This document shows, in pieces, positions 1 through 12,489 of a DNA stretch of 64,000 bases. Made by a program: the position numbers and the translations under genes. Under the pieces are notes generated by a model that was not told where the DNA came from, did no database searches, and saw nothing but the letters and a program-made list of their open reading frames with translations. Origin of the DNA: Linepithema humile (Eukaryota > Arthropoda > Insecta > Hymenoptera > Formicidae); assembly GCF_040581485.1 (NCBI RefSeq), contig NC_090134.1, forward strand, positions 17,103,501 through 17,167,500, in the 5' to 3' direction. Each line of letters starts with the position of its first letter. Position 1 is the first letter of the stretch.

Positions 1-3000
1 ATTATTTTCATTATCAATAGGTACTTCTACAGAATCTATTACAGAACTTGTTAATCCAGCACTTTTCTTATATCCTGCAACTTTATTAGACCGGCTAATA
101 AGATCGTGACAATTTTTGCTGGACCAAGAATTTTGTTTAGAAACAGACGATACTATTTGATCGGATTTGTTTGATTGGTACATAGAAAATTCTTTAGAAT
201 CATCTAGAATTTTGTCTTCACAATATGCTTTTTTTCTCTCTCGCTCTTTTGAATACGCATTGTCTATCCTTTGCGAATTTTCCTTATCATGTATAGTGAG
301 ATTTCCGAGAAGCACGTTGGAATGTTCCTTAGAAGTGGAATCGTGAGGAATTTCGTATTCTTTGTACGAATCGTCACTACCGGCGATTGTGTTTCTATGA
401 GGCATATTCAGGATCTTCGCGAGACTTCTCCCCACTATATTGGTTGAACATGCTATTGTGTCGTCTTTAGTGGACGCAAATTTACCTACAATGTATCGAT
501 TTGCTTTGTGGGGCCATATACCATATTCTATATGACTGTCATTTGCAACAGGGTCCCGAAGAAACAAATCAATATTCGTCGCGCAGTCATCTGGATGTTC
601 TTCAAACCAATTTGGTGTTTGCGTATCAGCATCGACGACATATCTAAGATTCTCCTGCACTTTCAAATATTTTCGATCTAAATTGACATCCATTATGGTT
701 ACTCCTTGTAATTTGAATGTCACATGTACAGTCTCTTTTCGAAGCTTCTTTCTGCGCCTGTGTTTGTGTATTAGTCGTTTATGAATTTTCAAGTCCGAAA
801 TATTTACAAAATACGCGTTACATATGTCGCAGTTCTGGCCGATGTCCTGAAAGTAACTCTCGTTGTTCAGGCTTTCGATTAAAGGTCCTATAGCTGTATT
901 GTGTCTCCATCGTCTATGCAGAATAACGTCACTTTCACACTTGAAGTCTCTGCCGCATATCTTGCATGTACTTCCGACAATAACAACACTGCACTCCCGC
1001 AAAGTCACGCCAGCGGGAATGCGGAATCTTCTTTTGTTTGCCGGCATGTCGACGTCCACGTCGGAGAGCAACCAATTTTTTTTTTTTGGCCGACAAATCT
1101 TCTTTGTTGTTCTTTCACCGCTTTTATATTGCCGAATGCCTGAGAAGCCCCAGTCGCACCACCGCGGCAACTACCGCGCGCGGTAGTTCGTCGCCGATAA
1201 TAAGCTTCGCTTCGTCAGCAACGGGGCTTCGTTCAACTTCGTCTTATATCGGATGTGGCGCCACCTCACCTGAGGGAATCACTGAGGATGTGACCTGACG
1301 TCGAGACAAAAGACAAATTGGTATCGTGCTGTGTATGTTATTGGCAACAGTCGAATTTGACCGTTAACCAAAATATAATATGTAATACGTGTGAATACAC
1401 ATTCCAGCACAATTGAACGTAACATAAATTAATGATATAAATTGATAAAGAATATTATTCCTTTTTTTTGTAATTCTTATACTAATAAAACAAAAAAAAG
1501 GACGAAGAACTTCTTGATCAATTTTATATTACGAAAACGTTCGACAAATTGTTCAACTACTTTTTGAACAAGAATAAATTGATAAGATTGGTGTTTCAAT
1601 AACATTGATAGGATGCAACAGTTATCAACTCGTTATCAACTCATTTTTAACTTTTTATTACATCACTTCTCATGATATCAAATTTCTACTAAATTTATTT
1701 GCCAAGGTTGAATATTAGATTACACATTGGAAATTGCGTGTAAGAAATTAAAATTTAATTGGATCGGGCAATCAAAATTTTGTCCCATAGAATTTAATTC
1801 ATTAAAAAATTGACTTTAAATTTCTAATTTGCAATTTTCAATATCAAATGCATAGTCTATGAGTTTTAAGCAACGGAAATCAACCGTTTTTAATCAAGTA
1901 TTAAATAAATAAATGGAAGTTATACCTGTAGCTAGTTTTAATTCCATGTTAAAATAATATGCATTTGGATGAGAAGTAACTCGAATTATTTAATAGACTT
2001 AAAAGACTTAAAATTAATAATGTTATAAAAAGTAGCTAGCAGGTTTAATCACGGCATTGAGTCAAATATTGTGTATTCTTATAACTAATCGAATATTTTC
2101 ACCAATTGCTAGTTTAATCTGCAAACGGAAAAATGCTATACGTATAAAGCTGCATAATTCACTCGTTAAATTTTAATGAGTGAATTAGAATAGAGTTAAA
2201 AGTAGAATTAAAATATAATTTGTATATGTAAAATAAATGTTTTGCATATATATAAAATACATGTAAAATAAGATACACATGTATTATAATATTAACTAAA
2301 CGTTAAATATATCTTCTAACACAGTATGCATTATAAAACAAAGGAAATATCTTAACAATGTAATTGTAACAATATAATTTTAATTATAGCAACGGATAAT
2401 GTAGTCGTTTAAAATTATTTTGTAAAATATAACTATGTCCTTAATAAATTGTACGCTAATGTCGTACAATTTAATCGTATTAATTTAATAAAAGTATTAA
2501 TCAGCATTAATTATTATATAATCCTTCTCTCCCCACTTTTATTTAATAATTTACTTATAAACTAATATTTCTAATGATATATAATAATGTTCTGAATATA
2601 TTACGTAGATAGAGAATAAGAAAAGACTAAGAAAGAATTTCTCTCTTGTATTTATGTTCACAGTATCGCCCATGCCAAACGTGATAAAAACATGTAAACA
2701 GTCGAACCCTTGACATACATCGTAGCAGAATATAATCCCAGCATATTCATATATATTTCACTTTTACATTCGTTAACTAATACAGTTACAATTATATAGT
2801 ATTATAATTAATTAGGAATAGAAAATTAATTACATAAAATTACTAATAGCATTGTCGAAATTGCTATCTGCTTCCCCTTACAGACAAACAATAAGGACGA
2901 TATTTTGTTTAACATGCACAGAATAAAACTTCCAAAAAAATAAACTAAATATTTTTATATAAAAGATTAAGCTCTGACAAGTAGTTTCTTACCTGCTTTT

Positions 3001-3137
3001 GACGATGAAACGCTATATCTTCTAACGCTTTGCTGCTCTAAGCTCTTTGTATCCCGAAACCATCTCGTCAGCTCTGTTGTGTGACTCACAACGCAATAGA
3101 AGAAAAGAATGTACCTCCTGATCGCTAAAAGCACCAT
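1..3137 (-). CDS. C2H2 zinc-finger protein, 5' part (runs off left edge)
   Basis: I do not recognise an ortholog. The main exon (1139 down to 1, still open at the edge) encodes two C2H2 fingers. Counting from the ATG at 1047-1045, they are at residues 28-49 and 73-94, both C-x2-C-x12-H-x4-H, followed by a basic stretch (HKHRRRKKLRKE) and then a long polar, low-complexity tail. DNA or RNA binding in the nucleus is inferred from the fingers only. The frame is open upstream of that ATG to an acceptor at 1141/1140. It joins in phase (G|GC) to a candidate first exon at 2993-3137 that starts MVLLAIRRYILFFYC and ends at a GTAAGA donor. That exon is plausible but its hydrophobic N-terminus is odd for a nuclear protein, so the ATG at 1047 is an alternative start. 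A 12-base A/T run (1076-1087) codes for lysines just upstream. The intron 1140-2992 is AT-rich and I see no other gene in it. Confidence 0.6.
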
Positions 3138-3762
3138 TCCGGTGTTGCCAGTTACTCAGTTCTGAAAGTTTGAAGAATTACTTTGAAAAAACGCAAATAT
3201 CCGACTACTTCGTGATAAAAATCCCGAAAAATAGTTTACAAATGTAAAATACGCATAATATAATTTATGCACATCGTTTTTTTTATTTATATTATAAAAT
3301 TCTCGCACGTTTGTCTTGCTACGTGTGCTTATTGGAGAGAATATTAAATAATTTTTCAATGATATTTACTTTTGTCGATGAATAAAATAAATCAAAATTT
3401 ATTTTCTAATTTGCTCACACTGTCGGAAATTTTTTGATCAATATTATTTATCTATAAAAAACGCAATATAAAAATTTAAAAAAGAGGCGATGTTAATTAA
3501 TAGTTATGTAAACTTGTCTCATAAACAAAAAAATGTTATCATAAAACGTATAAATTTCTGATTCTGATTTCTTTCTATATACAAAAGATTATTTTTATCG
3601 TCGCATATGCTCTTAATCGTAAAAGCAGAGGAAACGTTCCATTTTGACTGATTATCTTACGTACATGCATAATTTTTAACATCTTCTGATTTTGCAATAT
3701 TGTTAATTTCTGTTTTAAAAAAATTAATTTTAAATTTATCATTAAAAGTATCAATTTAATCA
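3138..3762. other. Intergenic, AT-rich
   Basis: No convincing coding sequence. Short open frames here are AT-rich and lack splice or codon support. The interval separates the start of the zinc-finger gene from the tRNA, both on the minus strand. Confidence 0.4.
3744..3747 (-). terminator. Pol III terminator for tRNA-Arg
   Basis: The first run of four T on the transcribed (minus) strand lies about 16 nt past the tRNA 3' end, the usual form and position of an RNA polymerase III terminator. Confidence 0.6.
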
Positions 3763-3835
3763 CGATCCTGCCAGGATTCGAACCTGGAATCTTCTGATCC
3801 GTAGTCAGACGCGTTATCCGTTGCGCCACAGGACC
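3763..3835 (-). tRNA. tRNA-Arg(ACG): tRNA-Arg (anticodon ACG)
   Basis: The reverse complement folds as a complete 73-nt cloverleaf. The acceptor stem is GGTCCTG paired with CAGGATC, with discriminator G. The D-arm is GGCGCAACGGATAACGC. The anticodon arm TCTGACTACGGATCAGA places ACG in a 7-base loop, read as arginine with A34 expected to become inosine. The T-arm is CCAGGTTCGAATCCTGG, and the internal B box GGTTCGAATCC is intact. There is no intron and no encoded CCA, as expected for a eukaryotic nuclear tRNA. It stands alone, with no other tRNA in the window. Confidence 0.97.
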
Positions 3836-4145
3836 ACATCAAAGGTCAATTTTTTCATGTACTTTCATTGAAATCATAAATATATATATAAATTTATGAA
3901 GAAAAATTTACCTGCAGATTTTAAAACACTTATAAAAAGATCTTGTGAGATTTATTATTAAATTTGGATGGTGCATCTCCCACTACTGCTTATTCAACAA
4001 TGCTCATCAAGTTCCTATAGTTCCTAAATTTTTAATAATCAAATGCTGCATTCATCGAGATACTTCTAAAAGAATGATTAAGAAAATCATATCGTCTACA
4101 TCGTTTTAATATCAAGCAATATATATCAAAACTTAATTTATCTAC

Positions 4146-4227
4146 TTTATCTAAATAGTAATGATGCATCTAATCTATCAAAAAATATCTTTTGATAGAT
4201 TAGATTTATCATTACTTTTTAGATAAA
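4146..4227. repeat. Long near-perfect palindrome (MITE-like hairpin)
   Basis: Two arms of about 38 bp, beginning TTTATCTAAA and ending TTTAGATAAA, are almost perfectly complementary around a loop of about 6 bases. The innermost stem is TCTAATCTATCAAAA against TTTTGATAGATTAGA. There is no coding content. A short foldback transposable-element relic is the simplest reading. Confidence 0.6.
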
Positions 4228-4763
4228 TTTATAATCTTAATTTACAATCAAAATGACACGGAACATTTACCGGATGCTTATCTCCCTATAATTAATTTTT
4301 TTCCTCCTCTATAATTGTATTTCCCTTTCCTTTACTAATTCCTTTATTCCCTCCATTTCACCATATCTTCCCCTCCATACTTCTTGTTCTTCCTACTTCT
4401 TGTTCTTCCTCTCCCCTTCTCCTTTTTATCATCACACGGAATTTCTTTACTTAATTTTGATCATTAAGATCTCAACTATTACACTGTTTAAGTCTAACAT
4501 CTTTTTACTCTTCCACCTCGCTCCTTCTGTGTGGATAAACTTACGTTCTACATGTTTTCATTACAAGTATGTATAAATCATTTCAATCTCCGGTCAGCTT
4601 ACTTTTTATAACATTAATTTTCATTGGATATTATTATATTGATTACAGTCCTAACGTCTTTATGTACTGAACAACACTTTCGTTAAAATGGATTGTGAAA
4701 ATTTCTTCCACATTATATTGTCTTTGTAATCAATGCGTTACGATTCTTTCGTTTCTTATTATA

Positions 4764-4796
4764 CACTGAAGAAGGCCTGATGTCAGGCAGAAACGT
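4764..4796 (+). repeat. CTGAAGA-hairpin-GAAACG motif
   Basis: CTGAAGAAG is followed by a perfect 6-bp hairpin (GCCTGA/TCAGGC, 2-base loop) and then AGAAACGTTTGTAAA. The same arrangement recurs twice, in opposite orientations, in the inverted repeat at 5426-5996. I associate this motif with ends of some retroelements (Penelope-like and similar), which is inference from memory. Adjacent sequence to about 4870 may belong to the same relic. Confidence 0.4.
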
Positions 4797-5107
4797 TTGT
4801 AAATGTAAATGTAAATAATTTTAAATAAATATACTGTAACCTTCGCACGAATAACCTACATTGTAGCTCTTTACGCTCCTACTTAATTTTATTTGATTTT
4901 GTTAATTACTAGAGCCTTGTACATCAATTATTTTATAATCTTATTATTTAATAAAATATTGAATAAATTAAATAAACTCTTATTTATAACCGCCGTGTAT
5001 ATTCTGTACATACATTGTATTTTACTCTATTAATATAATTCATGGATTCAATTTTATTTCTGTGTAAAAATTTCAAGAAAAAGTAATTTAATAAATCGAA
5101 AAAAGCC

Positions 5108-5390
5108 CCAACAATTATATATGGGTGTTTCAGACCACCCGTACTCCCCATTTAAAAACGAGGGAAATGGTTATTTTAAAAAATGTTTCAGACAAAAGTC
5201 GTTGGTGATCAAGTAATGCATTACATGGGCACATGCGATTTACCTTAAATGACGTCGTGAAAGTCATGTCCAGGTCGACTTGAATTTTTTAAATGGGAAC
5301 ACTTACTTTCTCTTACTTTTTATTTCATATTCTTGTAGCTGACGTCAAGGCGTTTTCAAAACACTGGTTACAAACCCTTTTTAGTTGAGA
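5108..5390. repeat. Probable interspersed-repeat fragment
   Basis: Noncoding sequence with repeat-like features, including TTTCAGACCACCCGTACTCC and a later TTTTTAAATGGGAACAC, between other repeat structures. It resembles noncoding repeats common in ant genomes, but I cannot assign a family without a repeat search. Confidence 0.25.
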
Positions 5391-5425
5391 CTAATTTTAC
5401 AAAAAGGCTGTGACATATATATAAT

Positions 5426-5996
5426 TCAAAAGTAACGAAAAACGGTACAGAGACTATGATCAAATTGTTGTGTGTCGATGTTACATATATTTACGAGTCA
5501 TATACAGTCTGATAACAATAAACGTTTCGATCGATTATGCGATCATTTCTTCAGTAGAGGAAAATAAATTAGAATTAAACATAATATATACACCGAGATT
5601 TAATTAATACTCATACTTAAAATTAGAAGCAACAAATTCACGAATAGATCATTCACGATTCGTGAATTTGTTGCCTTTAAGTATGGATGTTAATTAAACC
5701 TCGGTAAATGTTACCAATATGTAACAACACCAGCATATATATCATCACATAATGTCTTATTTACTGAGATTTCATACCGATTTTCTTCACAAGTGACAAG
5801 TTTTTAATTAAATCGACTATACGCTAATTTTTATTACATTTTATTCTAATTTATTTTCCTATACTGAAAATGATTGTATGACCGATCGAAACGGCTATCA
5901 AATTATACTTTAATGACTTGTAAATATATGTTACATAACATATATGATACACAACTTATTTATAGCCTCCGTGCCATTTTTCATTACTTTAAAATG
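5426..5996. repeat. Nested inverted repeat (foldback element)
   Basis: Outer arms at about 5426-5575 and 5840-5996 are inverted, diverged copies. Both carry the block AGGAAAATAAATTAGAAT and a CTGAA(G/A)A-hairpin-CGAAACG motif, on the minus strand near 5526-5556 and on the plus strand near 5863-5892. Between them lies a tight palindrome at 5592-5705 with arms of about 50 bp, ACCGAG...GCAACAAATTCACGAAT against ATTCGTGAATTTGTTGC...CTCGGT. There is no ORF inside. The whole unit could fold back on itself. An inverted pair of retroelement ends, or a nonautonomous foldback element, would explain it. Confidence 0.65.
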
Positions 5997-6089
5997 TAAT
6001 TTGTTTAGATGCTTAAGAAAAATTTATTCTAGAGCATAATAAATACTGTCAATTATTATTACCGTTTCAGATTTAATTAATTGCGGCAA

Positions 6090-9000
6090 ATGTATATGCA
6101 AACATGGCTATTCATGATAGTGTATTTGTCATATGCCCGTAAGTATCATCGCGTTGATGCAAAATCACATCAAGTTAGTGAAGCTTGCGAAGGTTGAAAT
6201 ATCACATTTTCATTAGAATATGTTATGGGAGAAGATACTATCAAACGTGGGCTGTGCAATGGCTACAAATCCGGCGAAGACGATCAACAGACCTTCGATT
6301 TCATCAGCAAGTTAAAATTCGATCTGTTGGAGGCCCGCTATAGTGGCATGATGAAAGTGCGAGGCAGCAACCGCATGCAGACGGCATATCGGCTGGAGAG
6401 AGACACTGATGTCATCCTACCGACAAAGTATTCAAATTAAGATGCACAGAAACAGTGGCGTAGCATCTTTAAGTTCTCGAATAGAAACTCTACACAGCTA
6501 AATTAAAATGAATAATCCACGCACATACATACATATTTATTATAATGATTAGAATTGCCATTTCTGTAAAGTCTATTCGATTAATGAAGATGAATAATGA
6601 TTCTTTAAGCTGTTTTGCCATTAAAAGCATCGATTAGCAGAATACCGAGCAATTTTCCTTTCACGTTTGCGTCTTGTTTCAGAAATATTACAGCTAATGG
6701 ATTTCCAGAAGAATTCACGTTAGTGTACACATTGAGAGCTAGAAAATCGCCTAGGAACCCTTGGCATGTCATTAAGATCGTGGATGCGAAAGGTGACGCT
6801 CAATTTCTCATTACGATGAATCCCAGGAGACAAACGCTGGACCTTTCATTGATTGATTACGAGGGAAAATTGCAGACGCTTTCTTTCATGAACGATCGCG
6901 TAAGTGTCATAGGTCATGTTTTCTAATAACTTGTACATTGTTATGTACAATGGCCTCATATCTTTAGGATAAATACATGACATTTCCAAATCATATGCTT
7001 GAACAATAGAGATATTTGTCTTAGAGAAACGCCTGAATTTATAAATTTTTAACGCAGTTTATTGTCCTTATTTGCCATAAAAAATGATTAAAATGTTTTA
7101 TTTGACAAAAAAGAGATATTTTTGTCGAAACATTGTTGAATTGAGAAAGCTGAAAGTTGAACGCATTTCGACATTGATGACACTTGTGGAATGCGCCGTA
7201 ACTCCTATCAAGTGCGACTTTTAAAAAAAAATCGCTTGTTGAGAAGAGAGAGCCGGAACAATTTAGCCGATCGATTATTATGAGTGTTTTGTCAATTGTG
7301 GCACAAAATCATTACGTAAGCCATCGCGTGAATGCGTGCCAAACGGCACAAAATTGGGACGTAAATAGTATCGTCGTGTCTTCACGAGACGCGAGACAGA
7401 GCAGATGTAATATGCATTAAATCGCTTCTTGCAGAAATGTCAGTTAAGAGATTCTCAACGTTAGCGTGACGAGAAAACGAGACATCAATTATATGATCAA
7501 TGATTCTGCAATAAGAACATCATGATGTACTTGAAATCTTTTAATCGATGAGGAGAACACTATTGCGGGCATTTATGCGTTTCAAAATAGCGTAGATTTG
7601 TACGATAAATATAAAATTCCTCACTAATAACACTCGCTGACGTACATTTTAGATGAACTGCAACATGCGACTTTGATGGAAGTCTATTTATAATTTCATA
7701 TAATGAAAAGTATTTGAGAAACACGCATACAGAATACATATCGCTGATATATATCTTGTAAATGTGTATTCTGATTTTTCAAGTGTTTCCTGCATATTAC
7801 ATCAAACTAAATTATACGTAGAATTCTATTCTGAATTTTGTCGGAAGTTGTAGATCATCTAAAGAACTTTATAGAAGTCATTTATTCCTTTAATCGTTAT
7901 TTTTCGTATGCACGGTGGTAGATCTATCAGTATGCTAATAAAGTTAAAATTTTACGCTACAAACTCGTTAAATATTTATAATGCGATCTTATTAAATATT
8001 CATAAAGTTTCTTTTTCTTGCCTTAAACTTTTTTGCCTTCTCAAATATTATATTTTAGCTTCCACAGCTCCTAAAAATTAAACCCGCCGTTACAAAGGAT
8101 AAATAAAAGAAAATTTAGCTAATTACAGTTTGTGTCAAAGAATAATGAACAAAGATTTGGTTTTTGATAAAATAGTTATTCGACAAGAGTTGGCACAAAG
8201 TAAATTTTGGAGTGTACAAGGATAAGCTAGTACTTAACGTTGATTGTATACACATTGGCACGAAAGCGCTAAAACCGCGCAGATCGATTAAAGGTGATGG
8301 AGACATATCAATAGCTAAAATGAACAACAGTGAAGTCACTGTACCGGTAAGTTGCTTTAATACTTGTTAAATTTACATTTAAAGCCTAAAAAGAGGAAAG
8401 TTTTGCTATTTATTCTAGTTGTCAACTAAAAATTTGTGCTCTAAACTTCGGCATAACTTCATAAAGATTAATTTGCATGCACATAACATGCGTCTGACAT
8501 TTACGAATTGCATCTCTGTTATGTCACTGCGAAGAATATGCATCATTCATATACAACATTACGAGTCGGCTATCGCAATTAAGTAGCCCTCGCTACTTAA
8601 TTAACAACAGCTTCACCCACAGGCTGAAATTGTCAGTAGGACAAGCTGAATTTAATATTAGCTTTGGCTTATATCCAGAGTGCACATTCACGATATTAAA
8701 GCTTTAATAAATAGAAATATCATTATGAAAGAAAAATGTGAAAAATTAAATATTTCCTACTAATCTAACGAAGAACTACAAACTGCAAATTGAATAAAAT
8801 GTTAAATATGATATCATTATTATATTGTCTGAATGTGAATTTGCTTTATTGCAAGATCGATATGCAATGGATGGTCCTAAACTGCGATCCTACGAGAGCG
8901 GAGAGGGAAACGTGCGAGGAAATACCGGTAGGTCAATATATTTTCACAAGATTTACGATTCGCAAGATCTGACCAGTGTAATTTACATGACCGTAGCAAA

Positions 9001-12000
9001 ACCTAGTCGCTCCGTTGTCGCAAATAAAACCCGCCTGCGAAATCTGTCCGCAGGGACCACGTGGATTTAATGGCACAAACGTAAGTACCCTTTTCAAATT
9101 TATATTAACTGTTAGATTAATAAATATATGCATCGAACGGTTAAGAATAAATTAAATTTTCAGATGATGTACTAACAAAATTTGAAACACTTAACAAGTT
9201 AGCCGACAAAAATTGATCTCTATATATATTTTTATAAATACGTGTTAATAATTTAAACGAGACTAAATGTTACGTTAACCAAAAGAGTGCATGCACTTTC
9301 TTGTTTACCTAATAATTTCCGAAATCGTTGATGACACATGAAGAAAATGGTATCAGGGATCACCCGGTCCGCCTGGACTAACTGGAGCGCCGGGATTGAC
9401 TGGATCACCAGGTTTACCTGGATTTCCCGGACAACGTGGATTACCTGGGGAACAAGGAAGATCAGTAAAATCTTTTTTTTTACACATACAAAATGCAAAC
9501 ATATTGTATGAAAGAAAAGGGATACAAAAAAATATACATTCTTAGGGGGCAACAGGTAACATCGGCGCCAGAGGTTTTCCAGGATTACCGGGTCCCATAG
9601 GATCAACTGGACCCGTAGGATCACCGGGATTACCGGGACAAAAGGGCGATCGCGGTGAAAGAGTAAGCATCTTTTACACGTTGAATGCCGAGAATACCAA
9701 TCACGAGTACTTAATTTTTCATTAGTTGAGATTATATCAGCGTGGTAAATTAACATATTGGATCAGTCATTTTATTGCTAGTACTCAGCGGCTACGTGTC
9801 TTTCTATTTTACATATATAAACACTAGAATTTTTGTGATCGCTCTAAATGTTAATATTGTAAACACGAGAAGTCTCGTGATCCGCAATGTGTTTATTACG
9901 ATTTCATATAATGCAGAATAATTAAAAATTTTTGAATATTATTAATGTTATGATAATGATACGTATAAAATAACAAATGCACTATTAAACGTTTAAACAA
10001 TTTAATTTTTAAAATAATTTAGTTATATATATTTTAAATGTATATTATGACTTTGATATTGATATTTAAATGATATTTAAATGTATATATATATTATGAC
10101 ATATTACGATATTGCAGCGTAAACGACAAGATATATAAAATTCGCTCGGTATTTAACGTGTTAATTTTAATTTAAATATGACGGCAGATAATTAGAAAAT
10201 ATTTCCTTGACGAAAATAACAATGGAAAAATAAAACTTAATAGGGTGATATGGGATTTCCCGGTCTGAAAGGAGATCAAGGTCCTCGTGGATTTCCGGGT
10301 CCGCCGGGGAACGTAAGCAATTTTGATGGTAATTTATCGCACTTAACGGGCCCTTCTGGACCGCCTGGATATACCGGCGAAAAAGGGGCGAAAGGAGATT
10401 ACGGTATTCAAGGCAAGCCGGGTGAAAAAGGTATGACATATCGTTCTTTAGCAAAGGAACGCGTACATTACCTAATTACAGTAGATTAAATTTGTTTACG
10501 CATTTATTTACGCGGCAGCACTGAATATGCGCTGAACAATATAATTCGATTTCGCGTTATAAATCGCGTCGAGACATATAACCGCGTTATTTTTGTTAGC
10601 AATTGAGTGTAAGAATGTCATGAAACAAGTGTTCTCGATTATTGCTGTCAACGTCGCCAATATCTAAATCAACTTGCCACCTAATCTGGATTGTACCAAG
10701 ACGAATGTGATGCACGAATGTCTGCTCGTGTATTTAATCGCGATCTTAATTTGCAAATGCAAATATTGATTTGCACTCAAATGCTCGAATTGTTTATGTT
10801 TCACGTTTATGGCTTTTTTATTAACATTATATACTATACATTGTAAAAAATCGCGATTCCAACAGCGACTATTAAACGATTCAAGCGATGCATAATATTC
10901 CACGTATCTATGTCGACCCAGATGTGCTAATTCACAGTCATTGTAAATCAATTTATCGCAATCTGTGACAACGTCTATAAATTGTTCGCTAAGTAGCTGA
11001 AGAGTTAAAGTTAATCGATTGGAAAAGGTTTCATTAAAAATGTTCGTTAACATTTGTGTATAATTGTACATAATTAATGCGTAAAAAATTACGAAAACAT
11101 CGTTTCAAAATTATGCATTTTTAAATAGAAAACTAAAATAAAAATGTATATTGTATATAATTTAAAAACGACATTTTTCTTAATATATTTATAATATACG
11201 TCAATTATCATAAAATTTAAATTAAAATAGAAATATATTTACGTATTTAGGTGAACGGGGAGAAAGAGGATATCCGGGATTGGATGGTCATAACGGCGCA
11301 CCAGGACCTCCTGGTCTTCCAGGATTTCCCGGTCCGCCTGGACCCACAAGGAACCCTACATATGCGGATATCCCTCGCATTCCTGGACCACCAGGTCCTC
11401 GTGGCATAACAGGTCCTCCAGGATTGCCAGGACCTCCGGGTTTGCCAGGTGAAATGGGACCGAAGGGTGATGCCGGAGACCGAGGTCGAGATGGTTCGTA
11501 ATTAATTTACTAAAGAGATTAAAAATTAATAAGTTTAATTAAATTTTTTAACATTTTATCTTAGATGCAACACAAAATATTATGTTTACAGGTATATCGG
11601 GACTAACAGATAATAGTGTAATACCAGGACCACCGGGTCCTGAAGGACTTGTTGGTCCCCCTGGCGATGATGGTCTTCCAGGCGAGAAAGGAGAAAATGG
11701 ACCAATAGGTCCTCCAGGACTACCTGGAACTCTAGGAAAAGATGGACTTCCAGGATTACCGGGACCACAGGTACTTTGTATTATTTTTCATTTACTTATA
11801 CTTCTATTATTATTTTCTGCAAAACAATGTGCTATTTTATGAATATTCGTCATTGCATGCGAAGGGACTTCTAGGGTCACGTGGAGAACCAGGTTCTCCA
11901 GGACCTCGAGGTTTAGATGGATTTATGGGAAAACCGGGGCTCGATGGAAAACCGGGCCAGAAGGGAAATAAAGGCCAGAGCGGCGAACAAGGTCCTGTCG

Positions 12001-12454
12001 GACCTCGCGGGCTACCGGGAAGTTCGGTAAAAATGACCGAAACAAATATAACATTATATTGTACAATTTAAATATTATTACTATATCTATATAATATAAA
12101 TATTACTATTAATATATCGTAAAATATTATACATTCCTGTGCTAATTTATAATAATTAATATAATATTTATTTTATTATTATATATAGGGACCAGCAGGC
12201 TCGCCAGGTACGCCAGGCGTACCAGGATTGGAAGGAAGACCAGGTCCATTCGGACCTCCAGGACCGTCGGGTCCGCCAGGACCTCCGGGTCCTCCCGGTC
12301 CTTCCAGTCTTTCATCCACCGATAGTAGTTTTGTTAATATCGGCAATCCTGGTCTCGAAGGGCCCAGAGGTCCACCGGGTCCTCAAGGAATAGTAAGCAT
12401 CGTATTTAAAATTAAAATAAATCTAGCCAAATTCAATGAATTAAAGACAAACCT

Positions 12455-12489
<35 letters not shown>

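Noticed and set aside
2530..2745. About 60 open codons on the minus strand in the zinc-finger gene intron
   Set aside because: No start, no good splice sites, and AT-rich residues; probably chance.
4764..4796. Hammerhead ribozyme core
   Set aside because: CTGATG and GAAAC are present, but the invariant A after CTGATG is missing (CTGATGT) and the flanking stems do not fit.
9253..9756. 167-codon minus-strand frame
   Set aside because: It is the antisense of collagen exons 7 and 8, where Gly-X-Y coding keeps the opposite strand open.
11575..11591. Earlier start of collagen exon 11 (after an AG at 11564)
   Set aside because: In frame, but it would insert DATQNIMFT into the Gly-X-Y helix; the AG at 11591 keeps the triplet pattern. 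Kept as an uncertain alternative.
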